Positions 26,475-36,183 are shown, counted from the first letter of the stretch. The stretch is DNA of 64,000 nt from Eggerthia catenaformis OT 569 = DSM 20559 (GCF_000340375.1 NZ_KB446647.1:26633-90632), one strand, 5' to 3'. Notes: generated by a model from the letters alone, not told the origin. Numbers and translations: made by a program.

Positions 26475-26822
26475 ATGATTGATAAAAACCTGTTTACAGG
26501 TATGATAATAGACATAAAAGATATAAAAGAAACTTTAGATAGAAGCCTGGATGACGGAATACAGCCTGTAAGAGATTATTATTCTATTGTTTATGGGAAT
26601 GTTTTAGTCATGGAAATTGTTATAGAATCTTTTAATCATCTGCAAAATATTAATGATTTAGAAAGAATATACTGCTATCTTAGATTTGTAGAAGCAACAA
26701 ATAATCTTTTAAATAAAGATATCAAGGATGATTCAATTCATCAGATGCTGATACAAACAAATAAAGTATTAAATGAGAATATTCAAGATCTTGTAAATAT
26801 AATAGAAAAGACTGAAGATTAA
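26475..26822 (+). CDS. Small helical protein, unknown
   Basis: Encodes about 115 residues, acidic and helical, with Leu/Ile heptad-like spacing (for example IIDIKDIKETLDRSL and NKVLNENIQDLVNIIEKTED). ATG 26475 fits the AAAGGGG SD (7-base gap) better than the ATG at 26469, and the longer upstream frame lacks an SD. It is probably related in style to the neighbouring small protein. The family is not recognised. Confidence 0.6.
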   Translation: MIDKNLFTGMIIDIKDIKETLDRSLDDGIQPVRDYYSIVYGNVLVMEIVIESFNHLQNINDLERIYCYLRFVEATNNLLNKDIKDDSIHQMLIQTNKVLNENIQDLVNIIEKTED

Positions 26823-26858
26823 AAAAGACAAACTTTGATTTCAATAGTTTGTCTTTTT
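26822..26858. terminator. Bidirectional intrinsic terminator
   Basis: AAAAAGACAAACT / AGTTTGTCTTTTT is a 13-bp stem with an 11-base loop between convergent genes. It serves the small helical gene on plus and the deacetylase on minus. Confidence 0.8.
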
Positions 26859-26871
26859 ACTTTACAAATAC

Positions 26872-27702
26872 TTAATTATTAACTTGATGATGAAATGTAT
26901 AGTTTGTCTGATCAAGTGTTTTAAATGTATATCCTTGATTTTTATAATATTCAATAATAGAACTCAAATTTTGATAAGCACTACTTTCCGGTCTATCATG
27001 CATCAGTAAAACAACATTCTTCTGACTCGTTTTAATATTTCTTAAGAGCTTAGCTTTTGATAAAGGCTTCAAAGTGGCATCTCCTGTACTGACATTCCAG
27101 TCAACATAATTATAGCCTTTCTTTAATAAATCTTTAGTCAGATAAGTCATAATACCTTTACAATATTTCTTAGAAATAGCATTGCTTGAACCGCCGGGGA
27201 ATCTAAAGAGCTTGGTGTCAGTCCCGGTATATTTCTTAATCAGAGTCTGAATTTTATTAAAATCTTTATAAAAATTCTCTTTAGAAGCATAAATATATTT
27301 ATAATCATGAGAATAGCTATGAGCCCCAATCGCATGTCCGCGTTCTTTAATATTCTTAATATAATGACTATATTTGCTGGTAGCTCCAATCACAAAGAAA
27401 GTTGCCTTAACATTGTATTTATCTAAAACATCAAGAATATGCGGTGTCACATTGGTAGGACCGTCATCTATAGTTATATAACAGATTTTTTCACCGGTAT
27501 TTGTAGTGTTCGTTTTTTTTGTTTCTTCTGTTTTCTTTTTTTGAGTTTCTTCTTTCTTTTTTATCGCACTATCTGTTTTTTTCTCCGTCTCTTTTTGAGT
27601 TTTAACAGGCTTTTTCTGACTACATCCAAAAAGAGAAAGACTGATTACACATAGAATAGATAAAAATATAGTCATACGATTTTTAGTTTTTGAATAGTTC
27701 AT
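26872..27702 (-). CDS. Polysaccharide (peptidoglycan/chitin) deacetylase lipoprotein
   Basis: Encodes 276 residues. An N-terminal signal with lipobox LFGC (Cys27) is followed by a Lys/Glu/Thr-rich linker (about 28-70) and a NodB domain. All five motifs of the family appear: TIDDGP (motif 1), HSYSHDY (2, metal His), RFPGGSSN (3), DWNVSTGDA (4) and LLMHDRPE (5). It should remove acetyl groups from cell-wall glycans on the outer face of the membrane. It is convergent with the small helical gene and divergent from the CPBP gene. Confidence 0.92.
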   Translation of the reverse strand: MNYSKTKNRMTIFLSILCVISLSLFGCSQKKPVKTQKETEKKTDSAIKKKEETQKKKTEETKKTNTTNTGEKICYITIDDGPTNVTPHILDVLDKYNVKATFFVIGATSKYSHYIKNIKERGHAIGAHSYSHDYKYIYASKENFYKDFNKIQTLIKKYTGTDTKLFRFPGGSSNAISKKYCKGIMTYLTKDLLKKGYNYVDWNVSTGDATLKPLSKAKLLRNIKTSQKNVVLLMHDRPESSAYQNLSSIIEYYKNQGYTFKTLDQTNYTFHHQVNN

Positions 27703-27833
27703 AATAGTACCTCTATTTTACTTCTCTATTTTAGCACTAATAGAAAGAAAGATAAAGGTAAAAAGGTAATATAATAAATAGAAATTTTTGTAGATAAGTG
27801 CTATAATCAAACGGATTAAGGAGAAGAATTATT

Positions 27834-28574
27834 ATGTCAAATAAATCAAAAACATTATTTACACGAACATTAACATCAACACAAACTGCACTGGGAATTT
27901 TCGTTATCCTGCCTTTGTTTTTATATTGCACAACTTATATATCAAGTGCTATTACTAAATTTATTATTTTAACATTTAACCTTTCAGTTTCTGCGATTTG
28001 GGTTTCCTTATCCATTAATATGACTGCCGATCTGATTGTAGCTTCCGTGTGTCTCATTCTGCTTTGGGATTTTTTAAGTCCTCAGTTTAAAGATTTCTTT
28101 AGACATCCGGGGAAAATACTAATAGGTGCTTTGATTGGTCTTGCACTATCTTATGGTGCTAATATTGTATCTAATATTCTACTAACAATGCTGAATGCAT
28201 CAGGTAATAGTGCTAATCAGAGTGCTGTAGAAAATATTTTAAAAAATTATCCTGCTTATATGGCAATTAATACAATTATCTTAGCGCCTATTGCTGAAGA
28301 ATTTGTTTTTAGAGGTGTAATTTTTACTGCAATTAGAAAACACAATCGTTTCTTAGCTTATCTTGTGAGTGCCTTAGCGTTTGGCTTTGTTCATGTTATG
28401 AGTGCAGTTTTTGCCGGGCATATAGTTGAACTTCTCAAGATGATTCCATATTGTGCTATGGGTGCAGTCTTTGCTTATGTATATGAACATAATGATAATA
28501 TCTGTGGCAGTATTGGAACTCATATGCTTTTAAATGGAATTGCAACATCTATAATACTTTTTCTAGGTTCTTAA
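27834..28574 (+). CDS. CPBP-family intramembrane metalloprotease (Abi/CAAX-like)
   Basis: A 246-residue polytopic membrane protein. The catalytic motifs are [13 protein letters not shown] (EExxxR) and [11 protein letters not shown]-like FGFVH with His, then a C-terminal THMLLNG, which together make the Abi/CPBP active site. It is related to bacteriocin self-immunity proteases and type II CAAX proteases. No bacteriocin gene is next to it, so its substrate is unknown. SD AAGGAG lies 11 bases before ATG 27834. A terminator hairpin overlaps the stop codon. Confidence 0.9.
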   Translation: MSNKSKTLFTRTLTSTQTALGIFVILPLFLYCTTYISSAITKFIILTFNLSVSAIWVSLSINMTADLIVASVCLILLWDFLSPQFKDFFRHPGKILIGALIGLALSYGANIVSNILLTMLNASGNSANQSAVENILKNYPAYMAINTIILAPIAEEFVFRGVIFTAIRKHNRFLAYLVSALAFGFVHVMSAVFAGHIVELLKMIPYCAMGAVFAYVYEHNDNICGSIGTHMLLNGIATSIILFLGS

Positions 28575-28588
28575 GAACCTTTTTTTGA
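28565..28588 (+). terminator. Intrinsic terminator of the CPBP gene
   Basis: AGGTTCTTAAGAACCT is a perfect palindrome that includes the stop codon, followed by seven T. Confidence 0.8.
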
Positions 28589-28603
28589 TAGATATTTATA
28601 TAT

Positions 28604-28625
28604 AAAAAAACTCCCCTTAAGGGAG
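28604..28625 (-). terminator. Intrinsic terminator of tRNA-Asp
   Basis: On the minus strand, CTCCC TTAAG GGGAG then a T tract, 13 bases past the tRNA 3' end. Confidence 0.75.
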
Positions 28626-28637
28626 CTAATGTATAAC

Positions 28638-28715
28638 TGGCGGTCTGGACGGGGCTCGAACCCGCGACCTCCGCCGTGACAGGGCGGCATTCTAAACCGA
28701 CTGAACTACCAGACC
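28638..28715 (-). tRNA. tRNA-Asp (anticodon GTC), CCA encoded
   Basis: The minus-strand sequence folds as a cloverleaf. Acceptor GGTCTGG pairs with CCAGACC, the discriminator is G and CCA is encoded. The anticodon arm is CCGCC CTGTCAC GGCGG with GTC at the anticodon, and the T arm carries GGTTCGAGCC. The presence of CCA and a good fold make it functional. Confidence 0.95.
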
Positions 28716-28847
28716 AACTATGAATAAAAATATAGCATAGACCACTCATACTGTCAATTAAAAAAAGCATCTATTTATTAGATATTATTATTACTTGATT
28801 TACTTTTATGTTCCGGGTTATTATCAAGTTTAGAGGAGGAAGATTAT

Positions 28848-29456
28848 ATGAATCAGTATATTATCAGAAAAGCATCTATTAATGATACAGCACAAATAAG
28901 AGATATTTACAGCTATTATTGTCTGTATACTGCAATCACATTTGAATATAATGTTCCTTCCTTGAAAGAAATGGAAAAAAGAATTGTACAGACATTAGAA
29001 AAATATCCTTATATTGTTGCTGTAAGTGATAATAAGATTATAGGCTATGCTTATGCCGGTATGTTTAAAGAAAGAGACGCTTACAACTGGAGTGTTGAAG
29101 CATCTATCTATGTCAATCATAAGTTTAGACATAACGGTGTAGGAAAAACACTTTATCAGAGATTAGAAGCTCTATGCTTAAAAATACATATTATTAATAT
29201 GAATGCCTGTATTTCTTCACCCATTGTTCCTAATCAGTATCTTGATAACAGTAGTATTGATTTTCATGTTTCTATGGGTTATAAGACAGTAGGAGAATTT
29301 CATCAGATAGGTTATAAGTTTGATCAATGGTATAATATGATATGGATGGAAAAATTTATAGCTGATCATAATAAACCTCTTCCGGTTAGATTATTTTCAT
29401 CATTAAATAAAAAAGATTTAGAAATGTGTGGAGTAGAAACCAATGAATTTTATTGA
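28848..29456 (+). CDS. GNAT N-acetyltransferase, phosphinothricin acetyltransferase-like
   Basis: Encodes 202 residues. It opens YIIRKASINDTAQIRDIY with the N-terminal GNAT strand, has GYAYAGMFKERDAYNWSVEASIY, and the acetyl-CoA loop FRHNGVGKTLYQRLEA (R/Q-x-x-G-x-G/A). The pattern with EASIYV and a C-terminal GY motif is typical of the Bar/Pat-like group that acetylates small amines. The substrate is unknown. The next gene overlaps it by 14 bases. Confidence 0.88.
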   Translation: MNQYIIRKASINDTAQIRDIYSYYCLYTAITFEYNVPSLKEMEKRIVQTLEKYPYIVAVSDNKIIGYAYAGMFKERDAYNWSVEASIYVNHKFRHNGVGKTLYQRLEALCLKIHIINMNACISSPIVPNQYLDNSSIDFHVSMGYKTVGEFHQIGYKFDQWYNMIWMEKFIADHNKPLPVRLFSSLNKKDLEMCGVETNEFY

Positions 29457-29835
29457 TAAGATACTAAAAGCAGTTAAGCCGACTAAAAAATTTGAACAGG
29501 AATACTTCAGTGATTATTTAAGTCGTTTGATTAATGATTCAGCTAATTATATAGAAGTCTATTTTTTAACAGATCATTTAGAACTTAAATACTGGGTAAA
29601 AGATCCTTATAAATATGTAAAAACATTAATTTTGTTTTATGATGATTATGATCTTGAAATACTGGATAGATATGAAGATATTATTTCATTAAGAAATTGT
29701 ATCTATCTTATGATGAATTTGAAGGATAAACATATTCTCTATAAAGATAAGGAGTATCATCACCATCAGTATAATCAGAAGCTTATGAAAGAAGGTGTTC
29801 CTTGTATTAGACCAAAGAGAGATTCATTATTTTAG
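29443..29835 (+). CDS. Hypothetical protein
   Basis: Encodes 130 residues with no signal or membrane segment. It overlaps the upstream acetyltransferase by 14 bases and has no clear SD of its own, which suggests translational coupling. It is rich in Tyr, Asp and Lys, with HHHQYNQK near the C-terminus. I do not recognise the family. Confidence 0.55.
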   Translation: MNFIDKILKAVKPTKKFEQEYFSDYLSRLINDSANYIEVYFLTDHLELKYWVKDPYKYVKTLILFYDDYDLEILDRYEDIISLRNCIYLMMNLKDKHILYKDKEYHHHQYNQKLMKEGVPCIRPKRDSLF

Positions 29836-29863
29836 TATATTAATAAGGCAAAGGATATAAAAT

Positions 29864-30715
29864 ATGAAAAAATTATTAATAATTATACTTTGTTTCTGCC
29901 TTTGTGGATGCCATATGATATCCACTGATAAAAAAACAAAGATCAAAGAAGAATATATACCTAAACAGGTTATACCTATTAAAAAGAATACAGTTAAACA
30001 GATTTCTATTTATATAAATAAACAAAAAATTTATGGAGAAGCCTATATTCCTAAAACAGAGAAAACTGTTCCTGTAGTTATACTATGTCACGGATATGGA
30101 GGAAATTATAGGAATCTATCTGTTTTAGCTCATTATTTGATGGAACATCAGATTGCTGCTTATACTTTTGATTTTAGGGGAGGATCACCAATCAACAAAT
30201 CTGATGGATCTATGCGTGATATGTCTGTATCAACTGAAATAGAAGATCTTCAGGCTGTTATTGAAAAAATAAAGACATTGAATTTCATAGATAACAGTAA
30301 AATATATCTGGGTGGACATTCTCAGGGAGGTCTCGTAGCCAGTCTGACAGCTGCTAAAAGAAATGATATTAGGGGATTATTTTTAGGAGCACCTGCCTAT
30401 AATATTCCTATGCTTTGCCGTTTTTCTCCAGTTCCTGAAAAAGGACAGACAATTTCTTTTTTAAAAGGAAAAATAGGAAGAAGATATATTATTGATGGCA
30501 GAAAATATTTAATATATAGAGATATTATGGATTATAAGGGACATGTTACCATTTTTCATGGTTCTAAAGATACAGTTGTACCGCTCAGTTATTCTTTACA
30601 GGCTAAAAAAGCGTATTCGGATATCAAAGTGCATATTATTAGAAATGCAGGTCATTTATTTACTAAGAATATGCAGATACAGATGGGTGAATATCTTATT
30701 AAGAGTATAAAATAG
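29864..30715 (+). CDS. Alpha/beta-hydrolase lipoprotein
   Basis: Encodes 283 residues. It has a lipoprotein signal (lipobox LCGC, Cys16) and an alpha/beta-hydrolase fold: oxyanion strand VVILCHGYGGNYRN, nucleophile elbow GGHSQGG (Ser), acid HGSKDTVVP (Asp) and NAGHLF (His). It resembles secreted serine esterases/acyl hydrolases with a cap-free core. It should be anchored to the outer membrane face. The substrate is not known. The zur-like gene follows after its own promoter. Confidence 0.88.
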   Translation: MKKLLIIILCFCLCGCHMISTDKKTKIKEEYIPKQVIPIKKNTVKQISIYINKQKIYGEAYIPKTEKTVPVVILCHGYGGNYRNLSVLAHYLMEHQIAAYTFDFRGGSPINKSDGSMRDMSVSTEIEDLQAVIEKIKTLNFIDNSKIYLGGHSQGGLVASLTAAKRNDIRGLFLGAPAYNIPMLCRFSPVPEKGQTISFLKGKIGRRYIIDGRKYLIYRDIMDYKGHVTIFHGSKDTVVPLSYSLQAKKAYSDIKVHIIRNAGHLFTKNMQIQMGEYLIKSIK

Positions 30716-30733
30716 AAATTATTTATCTCTTTA

Positions 30734-30761
30734 TTGACACATCAAAAAGCTGTGCTATTAT
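30734..30761 (+). promoter_or_regulatory. Promoter of the Fur-family/znuA operon
   Basis: TTGACA and TATTAT are spaced 16 bases apart, and the SD AAAAAGGAG follows. A Zur-type palindrome is not obvious. Confidence 0.7.
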
Positions 30762-30796
30762 GAAATCGCAATTGGACTGCAAAAAAGGAGAAGTAA

Positions 30797-31210
30797 ATGA
30801 AAAAGAGTTATCATACAAAAAATAAAGATCTTATTATGGATTATCTTGATCTTCATAAGGAAGAGAGAATTAGTGCATCCAGCATCTATGAAGCAATCAA
30901 AGAAAAGAATGCTTCTATTAATCTGGCAACAGTTTATCGTAATTTAGATAAACTTCATAATGAAGGTATATTAAGGAAATTTAAAACTGCAGAAGATGAT
31001 TGCAGCTATTATCAGTATGTTCATCAGAATTGTCGCTATCATCTTCATCTGCAATGTACACATTGTGGCAAGATTATTCATTTAGAATGTGATTTTATGG
31101 ATACTATTATGAATCATTTGCTGAAAGACCATGGTTTTGCTTTAGATTGTGAAAACTCTACACTCTCCGGGTTATGTGAGGAATGCAGGAAGGAACTAAA
31201 ATATGTTTAA
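30797..31210 (+). CDS. Fur-family metalloregulator (Zur/Fur type)
   Basis: A 137-residue dimeric repressor. The N-terminal winged helix ends in SINLATVYRNLDKLHNEG (recognition helix). The C-terminal half has two CxxC pairs (CTHC, about 92-95, and CEEC near the end) that bind the structural zinc, plus His-rich HLHLQ and HLEC. It overlaps the zinc-binding lipoprotein gene by 8 bases, which favours a zinc-uptake repressor (Zur) over Fur or PerR. Confidence 0.88.
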   Translation: MKKSYHTKNKDLIMDYLDLHKEERISASSIYEAIKEKNASINLATVYRNLDKLHNEGILRKFKTAEDDCSYYQYVHQNCRYHLHLQCTHCGKIIHLECDFMDTIMNHLLKDHGFALDCENSTLSGLCEECRKELKYV

Positions 31211-32150
31211 AAAGATATTATTAGTAATTGTAGTTATGATAGCTTTAACAGGTTGTTATAAGAAATCGAAAAATAAGGTTATTAAAGCGAAATATAATAT
31301 TGTAACTAGTAATTATGTTTCTTATGATTTTGTGCGTGCTATTATTGGCGACAATAGGGATATTAGTGTGAAACTGTTATTAAAGCCGGGAAGTGATCCT
31401 CATATTTATGAGCCATCTTCTGATGATATTGTATCGATTAAAGAAAGCAGTCTGTTTATTTATACGGGCGGTGATTCTGATGTATGGGTAGATAAACTGC
31501 TTAAAGAAAAGAAAAAAGATCAGAGTATTAAATTAACGGATCTTGTTAAATTAAGCGAAGAAGAAAAAAAGGAAGGAATACAGGAAGAAGATCATGATCA
31601 TAATCATCAGGAAGAAAAAGAATATGATGAACATGTTTGGACAAGTCCGGTTAATGCTAAAATAATTATCAGTAAGCTTTCTGAAAAGATTTCTGCTTTA
31701 GATGCTTCTAAAAAAGCTGATTTTTCAAAGAATGCTCAGAAATATATTCGTAAGATTGATTCTATTGATAAAGAAATAAGAAGTGTTGTTAAGAATGCTA
31801 AAACAAAAACGATTGTGGTAGCTGATCGTTTTCCATTTCTTTATTTTGTTAAAGAATATGGATTAGATTATCGGGCTGCTTTTGCCGACTGTGCAGAAGA
31901 TACGGAAGCAAGTACTAAAACGCTCTCTTATTTAGTAGATTATGTAAAGAGAAATAAAATATCTTATATCTTAAAAATCGAATTATCTACAGGTAAAACG
32001 GCTAAGGCGATTAGTGATGAGACAGGTGCAAAAGTACGAGTGTTGAATAGTGCTCATAATATTACTGCTGATGATTTTGAAAAAGGAGTAACATATGTAG
32101 ATATTATGAAAGAAAACATAAAAGTATTAAGGACTGTATTAAATGCATGA
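31203..32150 (+). CDS. znuA: Metal (zinc) ABC transporter substrate-binding lipoprotein
   Basis: Encodes 315 residues. It has a lipobox LTGC (Cys18), then the cluster A-1 fold with LLKPGSDPHIYEPSSDD near the N-terminus and an acidic His-rich loop (HDHNHQEEKEYDEHVW, about 130-145) that is typical of ZnuA/AdcA zinc receptors. It overlaps the Fur-family gene. The permease gene that should follow is broken and no ATPase gene is present, so the receptor may use a transporter encoded elsewhere. Confidence 0.9.
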   Translation: MFKKILLVIVVMIALTGCYKKSKNKVIKAKYNIVTSNYVSYDFVRAIIGDNRDISVKLLLKPGSDPHIYEPSSDDIVSIKESSLFIYTGGDSDVWVDKLLKEKKKDQSIKLTDLVKLSEEEKKEGIQEEDHDHNHQEEKEYDEHVWTSPVNAKIIISKLSEKISALDASKKADFSKNAQKYIRKIDSIDKEIRSVVKNAKTKTIVVADRFPFLYFVKEYGLDYRAAFADCAEDTEASTKTLSYLVDYVKRNKISYILKIELSTGKTAKAISDETGAKVRVLNSAHNITADDFEKGVTYVDIMKENIKVLRTVLNA

Positions 32151-32169
32151 CAATAGCTGATATAATATA

Positions 32170-32361
32170 TTTAAAAATGGGGTATGAAAACGGGGTTATT
32201 TGTACTACTTTTAATGGGGATTTTGCAAAGAATATATAAGTGTCAATGTAGAACTTTATAATGTAATATTAGTTGCTCTATGTGCTATTACTATTGTTTT
32301 AGGTATGGGATCATTGCTGATTGCATTATTAACTGTTTCTGACAAGCTGGCAGCTTTTTAA
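32170..32361 (+). pseudogene. Decayed zinc ABC permease (znuB-like) remnant
   Basis: The segment at about 32242-32361 reads NVELYNVILVALCAITIVLG, then MGSLLIALL, like the ZnuB strand VALxxLTIVLAMRxxGxLLISALL. Just upstream the frame TTFNGDFAKNI resembles the EEFAxxxGI stretch of the permease. Stops and frame changes break it, and the rest is missing. The identity is my reading of a short match. Confidence 0.55.
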
Positions 32362-32463
32362 GACTTTTAAAAATTCATAGGTATAATAAAGAACAGGGTT
32401 TAGTCCTTGTTTTTTTCATTAACTGAATATGCTATAATATAGAAAAGAATTCAGGTGATAATA

Positions 32464-34200
32464 GTGGATTTAAAAGAATTTTATAATGGAAACTGCTTTG
32501 ATGCCTATAAATATTTAGGAGTACATTTTATTAATGAACATAAAGCCGAATTCATTACTTATGCTCCCAGTGCTCATCATGTCTGTTTAATAGGAGACTT
32601 TAATAATTGGCAGGAAGATAGAATGGAGCGTATTGAAAATGGTCAGTTTTTTTATTTTCTTCATGACCATGTCAAACCTTTCCAGATGTATAAATATCGT
32701 ATATATTATAATGAATACGATTATACTGATCATTGTGATCCTTATGGTTATTATAGTGAAACATCACCGGGCAGTGCATCATGTCTTTATTTATCTGATT
32801 ATCAGTTCCATGATGAGGAATGGATGAATCATAGAGTAATGGATAAGCATAAGCCAATAAATATTTATGAGATACATTTAGGAACATGGAAAAAAGAAGT
32901 AAAAAATTATGATCAGTTAGGTGAATTATTAGTACCTTACTTATTAGAGAATGGATATAATTATGTAGAACTGATGCCTATTTTTGAATATCCTAATGAG
33001 AAATCATGGGGGTATCAGGCAATAGGATTCTTTTCTCCAACTTCACGCTATGGAACACCTGATCAGTTGAAATCATTTATTGATTATTGTCATCAGTATG
33101 AAATAGGTGTTATTCTTGATTATATACCTGTTCATTTTGCGATAGATGGTTATGGATTAAGAAACTATGATGGTACATCTCTTTATGAGTATCCTGAAAG
33201 AAATAGTAAGTGGGGAAGTTGTAATTTTATGCATTCAAAAGGTGATGTATGTTCTTTTTTAAATAGTGTGGCTTACTTTTGGATAGAAGAGTATCATATT
33301 GACGGATTAAGATATGATGCTGTTTTATGTCTGATATATTATCAGGGAGATAAAAAAAGAGGGTTAAATATTGAAGGTATCTCTTTTCTTAAGTCATTGA
33401 ATCAGGGCTTGAAGCAAAGAAGAGAAGATGTTTTATTAATAGCTGAAGATTCTTCTTCTTATCAAGGGATCACTAAGTCAGTTTCTGCCGGCGGTTTGGG
33501 ATTTGATTATAAGTGGGATTTAGGATGGATGAATGATACTTTAGATTACTTTAAAAAATCATTTGAAGAAAGACCATCCCATTATCATCAGCTGACTTTC
33601 TCTATGTATTATTTTTATAATGAACAGTACCTTTTACCATTTTCTCATGATGAGACCGTTCATGGCAAAAAAACTATTATTGATAAGATATATGGCAGTT
33701 ACAAGCAAAAATTTAGTCAATTAAAAGCTCTTTATCTTTATATGTATACACATCCCGGAAAGAAATTAAATTTTATGGGAAATGAATTAGGACAGTTTAG
33801 AGAGTGGGATGAGAACAGGCAGCAGGATTGGATTCTTTTGGATTATCCTATTCATCAAGAGTTTTCATCTTATATGAAGTCATTATGTCATCTGTATTTA
33901 ACTCATTTTTCTTTATTTCAAGAAGATTATGATTATAAAGGTTTTCGCTGGATAGACTGCCATCAGGAGGATAGATGTTTGTATATTTATAAAAGAATAT
34001 GTGAGAAAGAAACTCTTGTCTGCTTCTTTAACTTTTCTTTAAATGATAGTTATTATCAGTATACCGGTGAGCATGATTTAGAGCTTCTTATCTCATCAGA
34101 GAATAGTTATAAAGAAAAAAAGATTTCTGCCGGAAAACAAAAAGAAATCTTTATTCCTAAATTATCGGGATTATGTTTTCAAGAAAAAAAGATTGGATAG
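32464..34200 (+). CDS. glgB: 1,4-alpha-glucan branching enzyme
   Basis: A 578-residue glycogen branching enzyme of GH13. A CBM48 domain (VCLIGDFNNWQEDRME) leads, then the catalytic barrel with DGLRYDAVLCL (nucleophile Asp), LLIAEDSSSY (acid/base Glu) and LPFSHDETVHG (transition-state Asp). It is shorter than E. coli GlgB (728), lacking the N1 domain. The start is GTG 32464, which has AGGTGAT 6 bases upstream; GTG 32455 is in frame but too close. No other glycogen genes are adjacent. The 3' end lies within the tRNA-Ser terminator. Confidence 0.93.
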   Translation: MDLKEFYNGNCFDAYKYLGVHFINEHKAEFITYAPSAHHVCLIGDFNNWQEDRMERIENGQFFYFLHDHVKPFQMYKYRIYYNEYDYTDHCDPYGYYSETSPGSASCLYLSDYQFHDEEWMNHRVMDKHKPINIYEIHLGTWKKEVKNYDQLGELLVPYLLENGYNYVELMPIFEYPNEKSWGYQAIGFFSPTSRYGTPDQLKSFIDYCHQYEIGVILDYIPVHFAIDGYGLRNYDGTSLYEYPERNSKWGSCNFMHSKGDVCSFLNSVAYFWIEEYHIDGLRYDAVLCLIYYQGDKKRGLNIEGISFLKSLNQGLKQRREDVLLIAEDSSSYQGITKSVSAGGLGFDYKWDLGWMNDTLDYFKKSFEERPSHYHQLTFSMYYFYNEQYLLPFSHDETVHGKKTIIDKIYGSYKQKFSQLKALYLYMYTHPGKKLNFMGNELGQFREWDENRQQDWILLDYPIHQEFSSYMKSLCHLYLTHFSLFQEDYDYKGFRWIDCHQEDRCLYIYKRICEKETLVCFFNFSLNDSYYQYTGEHDLELLISSENSYKEKKISAGKQKEIFIPKLSGLCFQEKKIG

Positions 34201-34209
34201 AATCCAATC
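34184..34209 (-). terminator. Intrinsic terminator of tRNA-Ser, overlapping the glgB 3' end
   Basis: On the minus strand GATTGGAT TCT ATCCAATC is followed by a T tract (34184-34190). The stem overlaps the last codons of glgB on the plus strand. Confidence 0.7.
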
Positions 34210-34221
34210 CGATTCTTTAAA

Positions 34222-34313
34222 TGGCGGAGGCAGAGAGATTTGAACTCTCGCGCCGGTTAACCCGACCTACTCCCTTAGCAGGGGAGCCTCTTCAGCCTCT
34301 TGAGTATACCTCC
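34222..34313 (-). tRNA. tRNA-Ser (anticodon GCT), CCA encoded
   Basis: The minus strand reads GGAGGTATACTCAAGAGG as the acceptor/D side, anticodon arm CTCCC CTGCTAA GGGAG, and a long variable arm typical of class II tRNA. The T arm has GTTCAAATC and the tail is CCA. The acceptor 3' strand GCCTCC pairs with GGAGG. The length of 92 fits. Confidence 0.93.
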
Positions 34314-34447
34314 ATAAGATTGCCTATTAATATTAGCATATCTTTATACTGAATGCAATAGAAAATTAGGCTTTTGGATGGCTAAGTTCTTGAATAGGAG
34401 AAGAGAGCATAAAAAAGCTATATTTTTTTGAAATAGATAAAAAAAAC

Positions 34448-35798
<1,351 letters not shown>

Positions 35799-35812
35799 TT
35801 TTAACTCTTTAA

Positions 35813-35844
35813 AATACACGGACATTATATTGTCCGTGTATTTT
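35813..35844 (+). terminator. Intrinsic terminator of eno
   Basis: ATACACGGAC / GTCCGTGTAT stem with an 8-base loop, then TTTT. Confidence 0.88.
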
Positions 35845-35874
35845 CATTAATCATGATAATTGTTTATATTTTTG

Positions 35875-35903
35875 TTGACTTTTATCAAGGATACGTGTAA
35901 AGT
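35875..35903 (+). promoter_or_regulatory. Promoter of tRNA-Lys
   Basis: TTGACT and TAAAGT are spaced 17 bases apart, 12 bases before the tRNA. Confidence 0.6.
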
Positions 35904-35915
35904 AATTTATGCAAT

Positions 35916-35991
35916 CTCTCCTTAGCTCAGTTGGCAGAGCATCTGACTCTTAATCAGAGGGTCCACGGTTCGAGCCCGTGAGGGGAGACCA
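35916..35991 (+). tRNA. tRNA-Lys (anticodon CTT), CCA encoded
   Basis: Acceptor CTCTCCT pairs with AGGGGAG (one G-U), the discriminator is A and CCA is encoded. Anticodon arm TCTGA CTCTTAA TCAGA places CTT at 34-36, reading AAG. T arm CACGG TTCGAGC CCGTG. Length is 76. A terminator follows at 36003. Confidence 0.95.
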
Positions 35992-36002
35992 TAGAAAAAT
36001 CG

Positions 36003-36024
36003 GAGATCGTTTGATCTCTTTTTT
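36003..36024 (+). terminator. Intrinsic terminator of tRNA-Lys
   Basis: GAGATC GTTT GATCTC followed by six T. Confidence 0.75.
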
Positions 36025-36073
36025 ATCACATAATTTTCTGTTATATTCCTATTAATTAACCATAATGATAATT

Positions 36074-36079
36074 TATAGT
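36074..36079 (+). promoter_or_regulatory. Candidate -10 box of an intergenic small RNA
   Basis: TATAGT lies 7 bases ahead of a perfect hairpin at 36086. The -35 region is poor, so this is a guess supported mainly by the downstream hairpin and orphan terminator. Confidence 0.4.
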
Positions 36080-36085
36080 AATACC

Positions 36086-36183
36086 TGTAGTAAGAATTAC
36101 TACAAATTTCATAAACTTCCCCTTTTAATGATTTTCTCTTTTTATAAGAGAAAAACAGGTCTTCTTTTCAAGACCTGTTTTTT
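36086..36183 (+). ncRNA. Candidate small RNA with C-rich linker and own terminator
   Basis: The segment begins with hairpin TGTAGTAA GAA TTACTACA and continues through a single-stranded CTTCCCCTTTT, then hairpin TTCTCTT / AAGAGAA and terminator AAAAACAGGTCTT / AAGACCTGTTTTT. The terminator does not belong to tRNA-Lys, which has its own at 36003, and no protein gene lies between. C-rich single-stranded stretches are known in Firmicute sRNAs that bind G-rich ribosome binding sites. This is an inference from structure. Confidence 0.5.
36151..36183 (+). terminator. Orphan intrinsic terminator
   Basis: AAAAACAGGTCTT, loop CTTTTC, AAGACCTGTTTTT: a 13-bp stem with a U tract that follows no known gene. 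Confidence 0.85.
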
